Of a DNA stretch of 10,302 nt, positions 1 to 10,300 are shown piece after piece (positions within the stretch are counted from its first letter, which is position 1; each line of letters opens with the position of its first letter). The stretch lies in contig JAJKFJ010021737.1 of assembly GCA_027382625.1 (NCBI GenBank), forward strand, positions 1 through 10,302, in the 5' to 3' direction. Source of the DNA: Tetmemena sp. SeJ-2015 (taxonomy: Eukaryota; Ciliophora; Spirotrichea; Sporadotrichida; Oxytrichidae). The notes under the pieces were generated by a model that made no database searches, had not been told where the DNA came from, and saw nothing but the letters and a program-made list of their open reading frames with translations. A program made the translations under genes and the position numbers.

Positions 1-1468
1 CAAATTCCTAATCAAAAAAAAAAAGCTAAATTTGGCTAAAATACCCGACTCTTTTTGGCAAAAACTCGCAAACGACTGATGGGACCCAATTGGGAAACGC
101 CGCTCGATTCAGCGCACTTGAATGCCCGGGGAAGTGGTTTGGGGAGTTTACTAAAAAGCATTAGGGTACAAAGACCTCCCAATCCCCTTTCGGTACCTCT
201 GGGGAGCCTCAATTCCCTAAAAAAAAAACAAAAATAGTAAAAATTTTGGGCCAAAAAATCCCCCGACTCATTTTGGCAAACTGCGAACGACTGATGGGAC
301 GCCAATATGGGAAACCCCCGTCGATTCAGCCCCCTTGAATGCCCGGGGGAGGGTTGTGGGGAGCTGTTACCCGCATTAGGGACAAAGACCTCCCTCTATA
401 AAAATGGGTACCTCGGGGAACCTAAAATTCCTAATAAAAAAAAAAATAGTCAAAATTTTTGGCTAAAAATACCCCGACTCATTTTGGCTATAACTCGCGA
501 AGACTATCGGACCCCAAATATGGGCAACGCCGCTCGATCACCCCCCCCTTAAATGACCGGGAGGGGTTTGTGGGGAGCTGTGACTCACGCATTAGGGTAC
601 AAAACCTCCCTCTATCAAAATTTGGTCCCCTGGGGGGAGCCTCAAATTCTAATAAAAACAAAAATAGTCAAAATTTGGCAAAAATTTGGTAAAAATACCC
701 CACTCATTTGGCTATAACTCGGAAAACGCTGATCGGAGCCAATAGGGGCAACGCCGCCGATTCAGCGCCCCTTGAATGACCGGGGGGTGGTTGTGGGGAG
801 CTGTTCCCACGCTTGGGGTAAAAAGACCTCCCTCTATTTTTTTGGGGTACCTCTGGGGAGCCTAAATTCCTAATAAAAAACTTTGTCTAATTTTGGTAAA
901 AATACCTCGACTCTTTTTTGGCAATAACTCGCGAACGATTTTTGGGGGCCAAAATAGGGAAAACGCCCTCGTTTCAGCGCCACTTGAATGACCGGGGGAG
1001 AGGGTTTTGGGGGAGCTGTTACTCAAGCATTGGGGTAAAAAAGACCTCCCTCAAAAAATCGATCCCTCTGGGGAACCTAAAAATTCCTAATCAAAAAAAA
1101 AAATAGTTAAATTTTGCAAAATTTGGCAAAAAATCCCCGACCATTTTGGGCTATAACTCGCGAACGACTTCGGCCCCAATATGGGAAACCCCCGCTCGAT
1201 TGGGGCCCCCTTGAATGACCGTGGGGTGGTTGTCGGGACTTTTCTCCCCATTGGGTACAAAGACCTCCCTTAAAGGTACCTCGGGGGGACCTAAAATTTC
1301 CCTAATAAAAAAAAAAAATAGTCAAAATTTTGGCTAAAAATCCCCCGACTCTTTTTGGCTAAAACTGCGAAGATATGGGACAAAAATATGAAAAACGCCG
1401 CTCGATACAGTCCCCTTGATTTACCGGGGTAGATTGTTGTCGGGTGCTGATACCCAGACATTATGCTG
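1..1468. repeat. ~216-bp tandem satellite, about 6.7 copies
   Basis: A landmark resembling TTGAATGACCGGGG recurs near 121, 338, 552, 775, 987, 1214 and 1419, giving spacings of 217, 214, 223, 212, 227 and 205 bp. Each unit also carries in order an A-run, AACTCGCGAA, a CGCTCGATTCAGCGCC-like block, GGGAGCTGTTACTC, TACAAAGACCTCCCTC and GGTACCTCTGGGGA. The unit is much richer in G+C than the rest of the window. Copies differ mainly by one- or two-base indels in homopolymers, which may be real divergence or long-read consensus error. The last copy is the most diverged and stops near 1468; the first is cut by the window edge. Open frames inside it are by-products of the repeat and do not share one frame between copies. 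No function is assigned; germline-limited satellite DNA is the likely class. Confidence 0.93.
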
Positions 1469-2386
1469 AGAACAATAATATTAATTATACTTTTCAAATT
1501 AAGTATCGCTCCTGCTTTTCTTTTTATTAAAATATTGTTTTTTTAATTATCAATTTTTTAATGATTTTTATTCTTAATTAATAATTTAATTCTTCTATTA
1601 AATATTTTTATGTTATTTTACTTTTCATCTTATTTAATTTTTTTCCTTTTTTTTTCTAATAAGATTTTTTTGTTTACATTTCTCTTTTTTTATTATCTTA
1701 TATTAATTTAAGATATCTAAGATTTTAGTATAATACACTTTTTTTATAAACAACATAATGCTTATCATTTTTATGAATTTTTAAAATATGGGATTTATGC
1801 CTTATTTTTTTTATTTTATTTTAATAGCAATCCTTTTTTATTTAACCAAATGCTCAATATAACATTCTTAGAAATTTAGCTACCACCTCCTATATTTTAT
1901 ATAATAGTGTTTCTAAGTGGTGCTTTTAATTCTGATAACTATCATTTTAATTATGTTGTCAAATTCTTTTGATTGCTGTGATTAATAGATTACTACATTA
2001 TCTTTGCTTTCATTTTTTCATGCTCTCCCCTTCTTCCATAAAATTTAGTTATCTCTTCCAGCATTTCAGTATTCTTTTATGAATCCGACTTTATTATAAT
2101 TATTAAAAAATAAATATATAGATATTCCTCAAAAATTTATAAATTTGGCTTTGATCATGACAATTCACTCTCTTAATCTTTTTAGATTAAGATTTTACGT
2201 TACTTTATTTCCGCTTCTTGAATACCCATCGGGCACATTTATAACCTAACGTTTTTATGACTATTTTAATTTCGATATGTTTTGTTTTGATTTTCTCCTC
2301 TAATGCAAATATATAAAGAGTGTTTAAAAGTATATCAGAAATTGATAATTAAAGAATAGGTATTAGATAGCAAATTATAAAAGAAA
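1469..2386. other. T-rich noncoding germline DNA, with probable RIO2 leader at its 3' end
   Basis: About 920 bp with no gene seen on either strand. From 1469 to about 2295 the + strand is extremely T-rich, with many runs of T and few G. Around 2300 it switches to A/G-rich sequence (AAAGAGTG, AAAGAATAGG) that continues into the RIO2 start. I infer that the switch marks the approach to the macronucleus-destined sequence and the RIO2 5' leader. A TATAAA at 2312-2317 lies 70 bp before the ATG and could be a core promoter element, but such strings are common in DNA this AT-rich. No C4A4/G4T4 telomere repeat and no transposase fragment was seen. Confidence 0.6.
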
Positions 2387-4269
<1,883 letters not shown>

Positions 4270-4349
4270 AATATATTGCTTTCATTCATTTCCTTTAATT
4301 AATAAAATTTCTGACTAATTGTAAAGTAAATTTAACCTATTTTAAGATA
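4270..4349. other. 80-bp gap between convergent genes
   Basis: This holds the region between the RIO2 stop (4267-4269) and the stop of the minus-strand USP gene (complement of 4350-4352). It is AT-rich with no recognisable poly(A) signal, telomere repeat or IES pointer pair. Both 3' untranslated regions must lie in or overlap it, unless a chromosome breakage point falls here. Confidence 0.7.
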
Positions 4350-7300
4350 TCAAAATATTGAGCAGTTTTTTTCTTATCCACCTTCAATTAGCATCTTGTT
4401 GATTTCTGTCAGATCGTCATGCTCTTCTGAAAAGTCCAGGTTAATTAAACTATTTTTTATTTTTAAGGTCATCTAATTTGCAATAATAATCTTTACCGTT
4501 TCCATATTTGATATGAATATCAATCTTATTTTAGATAATGCTGTTGCTAAAAGACCAAATAAAAGCGTTCGAGAAAATATAAATAAAAGTAAATTAATTA
4601 AGAATTCCTCATCATGTTGCTTTCCATTTATTCTTACAGGTTTTCCTTTGAATAATTGAGAATCAAGACTCGTAAATAAATTTAGAAATTAGTACATTAA
4701 ATAAATAACTTAAAAACTTAAGCACTAACAATCATTTGTGAAATTCACCTCTATAGAAATTCGACAAATGAAATTATTTAAAATGCTTAAATATAATTCT
4801 ATATGATCCTAAAATATAATTTGTCTTATGAAAGTAATTTTAAAGTTTATGATTGTGCGGATTTGCAAAAGGAAATAATTCAGTGAGACTTTTATCATCT
4901 ATGTCTTTTCTTTTATAAAACAAGATGTATGCGTTTGCTGAATTCACTTCTGATTCAGGGATCTCTTTTGATTTTGAATCATCGTATTATCTCCAGTTCA
5001 TTGATAACTTAGACTTTATAAAAGCAGTATAGTGACCTTAGTTCAAATTTCCAAAATGATTCTAAATTAATTACACACAAAAATAACTTACGACAACTCC
5101 TTATTTAAATTTAAATTTAGTTTTATTTTTATTGTCATTAATTATCCTTATAAGTACAAAATAGTTTCATTTTACATGATAAAAAACTTGAAACTATATG
5201 TTTCTGTTTGGAATTTAATATAAAAAAAAAGAAATCCTAGTAATTAATTGAGATTTATCTTCAGCAATTAATATGTCAATGAAAGATTTTAAGACTAAAA
5301 TGCTAACATTCCATTTAAGATTAAAATTTCTAAAATATTTTTTAACTATACTCTTTGCACTTATTAAAAAATATTTTATTTTATAAATTAAATAAAAACT
5401 TTAATGTATTATGAAATAAAAATATGCTCCGTATAAATCATAAAGAGGTGGTAAATCTTCTTAATCGTGACTGTGGTTATTTTTGACTGAGATGTATGAG
5501 CTTAAATCTAGGTTGTAGAGGGGGAATTATACATGCTAATTGATTTTACTTCTGGAGCCATCATCTGCTACTTTAAAGCGCTTAAGTTGAATTATTAGGA
5601 TAGGCGGTAATCGTGCTAATTCAACTTTATTTGAGTGTTCCTAATTAGTTCCACAAATATTGCAAAATATACTATTTTAAGGCCCTAAATCTTCCTTTTC
5701 ACTAAATATGTTCAGACACTAGTATATATCAGTAGACTAGTCTTAATCAAAGTTCTTCTTCAAGTACTGTTTTAGATTAGGGTGTATCTTAGGCGTTAAA
5801 CATCCTTCCTCTATTTATGTTTCGAAGAATTCTTGATTCCAATCTATAGCTATGCTAGAATATGCAGTTAACTGTTCTCCAAATATATGACTTTAAGAAT
5901 TATTTCTAGGTTCGATTAAGCAGCCTAAACATTTATTCTCCCAATTACAAAGCGAGCATGTTTATTCATCTCCCGGCTTCTATCCTTTTATTTGTTTTAA
6001 AACGAAAGGCCAATACTTTTTAGAACTCTAAACATCTTCGCTATTCCACCATTTTAAATCCTTCTCACTATTCATCTCTTAATAATTAGTTTAAGCTTTT
6101 ACTTTTAGCCAAACCTCCTCGTATAGATCCAAAGAAGAAAAGTCATTTTAAATTAAGATGTTAATTGGCTATCCAATGATCTCAACCCTAGCATTTCTAA
6201 GGTAATATTCTGCTGCAGATATAATTTTTCTTTGTACAAGATATACAGAAAAGCTTTCTGAGTTTTATGGTTGAATTAAATTTTACATTTCCATTTTCGA
6301 GACTCTCTAAAATAATTTCTCCCTCCCTTGGGTAGTAAGATTTTCAGAAGCTTGAATTTAAATGCTTTCAAAATATGGAAAGACTTTTCCATTTGGAGTA
6401 AAAGTTTGCATTATTTAATTAGCTTCTATCTTGCTGTAAACAATAGTTGTGAAACCATAATTATCTGGCAATATATTCAACTCTGGATATTGTTCAATTA
6501 TTTCTTTATGAATATCTTATATATCATGAAAATTATTTAAGTTTAACTGCTGAACTAATTTAACTTGTATCAATTATAGCGGTGCCTATCTGAACTCTAA
6601 CTAGAATTTGAATTGGAGAAGAAGAATTAATTTACTGTTAATTATGGATTTGTTTAGAATCCACTTCTCTGCTCTGAATTTTAATTTCTTCGTTTTCAGA
6701 TTAAGATTTGTTTGCGAGAAAGTCCTTAATAACTGATGGCAAGGGGTATAGAGTGATATTCAAGTATAGTATTGAGTTTAAAGGCAGAGGAAGTGAAATC
6801 TGTGAAAATAAATCGAAATTAGACCTTGAAGTATTGCAATTATTGCATTTCAAAGTTGCCTTCAGCTGCCCATAGAAAAGAAAACCAATTAAACTCCAAT
6901 TCTTTCTCAGGTAGTTTGCCCAATGCTCCATCATCAGCTCATATTCTCTACCTTCAGAGTTACTATAACCACTTTATATAAACTAAACATTCAGTCTAAT
7001 GTTCAGTTCTTCGTTCAGGGTATCTAAAACAGAGAGTAAAAGCTCCTACGCATCTTGCTATCTAAAGTAACTAAACTAAGGGTATCTCTTGCTTAATTTG
7101 CTCTTAAACTTTCTCACCAAGATATATTCTTCATTTATAAAAATAAGCAGGTCATATTTAATTGTTGTTTTAAGCAATAATAATCTAGGTAAATTCGAGA
7201 TGATAGAAATATTTATAATCAAAAAATACTGGCTAGTCCAGAGATCTTTAATCACTGTCGCGAGTTAGTGAGAAATTTAACCTTTCGAACCAGTTTATGA

Positions 7301-10300
7301 GTGAAGATTGATGTGTCATTTATAGTAGTGAAAAGATTTATTATCAGGATCTTCGCCTTAAATTTCTGGGCAAAAATAGGCTATGAAAAAGGGAGAGTTG
7401 CTTAAACATTAAAGAATTGAATTTAGGTAGCAAGTATTTCCCAGATTCATACATCCAACTGTATAGTTTGATCCATGTGCACTTATAAATATTAAAATAT
7501 CACTGCTTCTTAAAGTTTTCTGAATTGATCGCTTATCCAGAGGCCAATATCCACTCTCTAGCTACAGTTCTATATTTATTCTTAAGGACTCCTTAGGTTT
7601 TAAAATTTGATAAGAAAAGTTGTAAAGCTTTAGTAAATATTGGTCCTCTCCCAATAAGTTCTGTTATATATTCATAATCCAGAATCTTGCTTATCTTTCA
7701 TTTTTTATTTCTAAGAATTTTTTGATCTCTTGCAAAAGTTCGAAAACAGTTTTTAATTTGCTTATCTATAAGTTGGAAGTATTTGATGGATTTTTGCCGT
7801 CTTCTTAAATTAAGCCATATTCTATTGTCAGTAAATTTAGAACATCAATTATATTTTCATTAAATTAATAAATTCAAATTTTAAGTTAGATAATGATAGT
7901 TTAAGAGTTGTGAGACAAATAGTTATCACTATATCAATAAAATTCTTTTATTTTTCAAACAAAAGAATTAATTTTAAAATTTAAATATCATATTTTTTTG
8001 TTAATTTAGTTCCAGAATAAAAATCCTATTATCTAAGTAACGAATGATATTTGTGTTTTGATTGAAAATATTTTATCTTAATTCTTCATTCAGAAATTCT
8101 TCTTGATTTAAATTAAAAAATAAGGTATTTTCAACTACTTCCCTTAAGATCAAGCAATTAAAGCTGTACCAGATATTGAAAGCATTTATCACTCTCTCTG
8201 GAAGAACAACCGCATTTTTTCCCAATTTTAAATTTCTGATCTTCTTCCTATCACTTTTTAAAGAATAAAATTAGTTAATTTTAAGATGAAATCATTATTT
8301 ATTAAGATTTTAATTTAATTTTATTATAAAATTAAACTTTTGAACAGATCATATTTAAATTCTTAGATTTTATCAGAATTGAAATGGTTTAGTTAGCTTG
8401 TTTTCCATTTATTCCAAAATTTGAAGCTAACAATTCCAAACTTATCTAAAATTAAATAGGAATCTCCTGGTCTCATAAAATTAACTGCGTAATCAGTTGG
8501 ATCTTCAAAGCCATGCAAAATCTACTCAATTATTTATCTTTATTGGAATATTGAACCGCAAGGACATTCAAGTTCAACATGTAGGATTGTGTTTATAGAT
8601 TTAATTATAATTCAATGAGAGAGAAAAAAAAGCAGGAAGATAAGTTTATTCATTAAATTATAATTCTCGTTAGAGGATATATCATATATGATAAGTAATA
8701 AATAAATAAAACTATTTGAGAAAAAAATAATTAAATTTGCTCTTTATTTTTGTCTTTAGTTGTTTGAACATTTGTTAGAGAGAATTTTGGTCAGACAATA
8801 TATCTTTAAATTGTAAGTAGCTTATTCTATCTAGGTTATCTTACATTCTAAAGTTTCCCAATCCTAAAATATTCTAGTTATAATAATTACATTACTTTTT
8901 TTAATAAGAGGAAACGCCTCAACAAATTCGATAAAAGATTCAGCTGAAATGGAGTCAAGATTTTCACTCTTGAAAATTTGAAAGATGTAGTCCTGAGTTT
9001 ATTGAGGAGTGCAAGCTTAGTTTTTAAAAAGCATTTGGCACCTTTATATGAAATATAAAAATGAAAAGTTCTCTCTCGCACAACTTTTGAAACTGTTATA
9101 ATAGTTAATCTTACCCCATTTTGTTGATTAGTCATACTTTGCGCAAATCTGAAAGCAAGGCACTCTGTAATTCCAGCCTTTGTGAATAGATTCTTAAGAT
9201 TTTGAACTGCTTCAGATTAATTCTGAGACTTCTCTTTGTAGACTTCGTAAAATTTAATCACTGCTTTTAGTTCGTTCTCATTCACAGCTAATAATTTTAA
9301 TAATTTATTAAAAATTTAATTTGTTATAATTCTCTCCTATTTATTTAATCTTTAATTCCAACTAATTTTAATGAAGAAGATTGGTTTAAAATTTATATCT
9401 TAACTTTTGATATAATAAATTGATATCTAAATGTTTATTAATAAAAATGGTATAGTTTAATAAAATTGAATCCAAGACTCAAACTAGAATTATCTAGGAG
9501 TTAAGAATCTATTATTTGTTATGGATAGTCGTCAGTGGGATTCCAAATATTTTCCCTCCCTCGAAGTTCACTTTGCAGAATGTTTATCCATTTAGAGATA
9601 AGAAGTTCCTACGAGCCTTCAAAGAAAAGCTTAAATTCATCTATCAATTAGATTTATGTATAAATGCAATATAATTTAACCAAATTATATTAATTTTTTA
9701 AATTATCAATTTTAATACTTTAGAATTTCTTCTTAGAATTTATGTCTCTTCCTGCAGAATTATAATTTTAAATATTTTTTAAATTGTTTGATTTAATAAA
9801 AACCAATAGATTAGTTGCAAATTTGAGACTTACCTAGGCCAAGATATCCTGCTTCTGCTAAACCTAAGCTTGCAATTTTATCATGAATGATTTTGGAAGT
9901 AGGTTTGTTCTTGGATTCTTGAGTTAGCTAAATGTTGATATAATCTAAAATTTCAACAAGAACAACCTTCTTATTTGGCATTTTAAACTATTCGTTCTTT
10001 TATTTCTTAGACTCGAGCAAAATCTGAGTTTGAATTCCATAATATATTTCGAATAAGAGCTCAGACCAATCTGCCTTTCTTTCACCCAGAAGGAAAGAGG
10101 TTGCAACTATAAATTCTGTAAAGTTCATTTTCTTCTTCTAATTCAAAGTGAAATTCTCAAAATACAGCTTGCATATTCTAAACTTAATGTCATTCTTGCC
10201 GAGCTAGTAAAATTAAATTTAAATTAGTCAGAATCTATAACGTTGAACTCATATAAAGCCCAAGGCTTTTTTACACCCCAATACTTTCTAGTATTATAAA

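Noticed and set aside
36..1497. Several open frames of 60-90 codons on both strands of the satellite
   Set aside because: They follow the repeat period, change frame between copies at homopolymer indels and resemble no protein family.
1867..1917. Inverted repeat CTTAGAAA / TTTCTAAG
   Set aside because: Eight-base arms with a 35-base AT-rich loop are expected by chance in such DNA, and no RNA gene features accompany them.
5101..5426. Possible small gene or transposase remnant inside the largest IES
   Set aside because: The readings are open only because TAA and TAG code for Gln in AT-rich DNA; no family motif or terminal inverted repeat was seen.
6328..6540. Plus-strand open frame of 70 codons
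   Set aside because: Antisense to the USP coding region, which is continuous here on the other strand.
8887..9135. Minus-strand open frame of 82 codons
   Set aside because: It arises by reading through the 22-nt intron in the wrong frame; the EF-hand-like frame is the better one.
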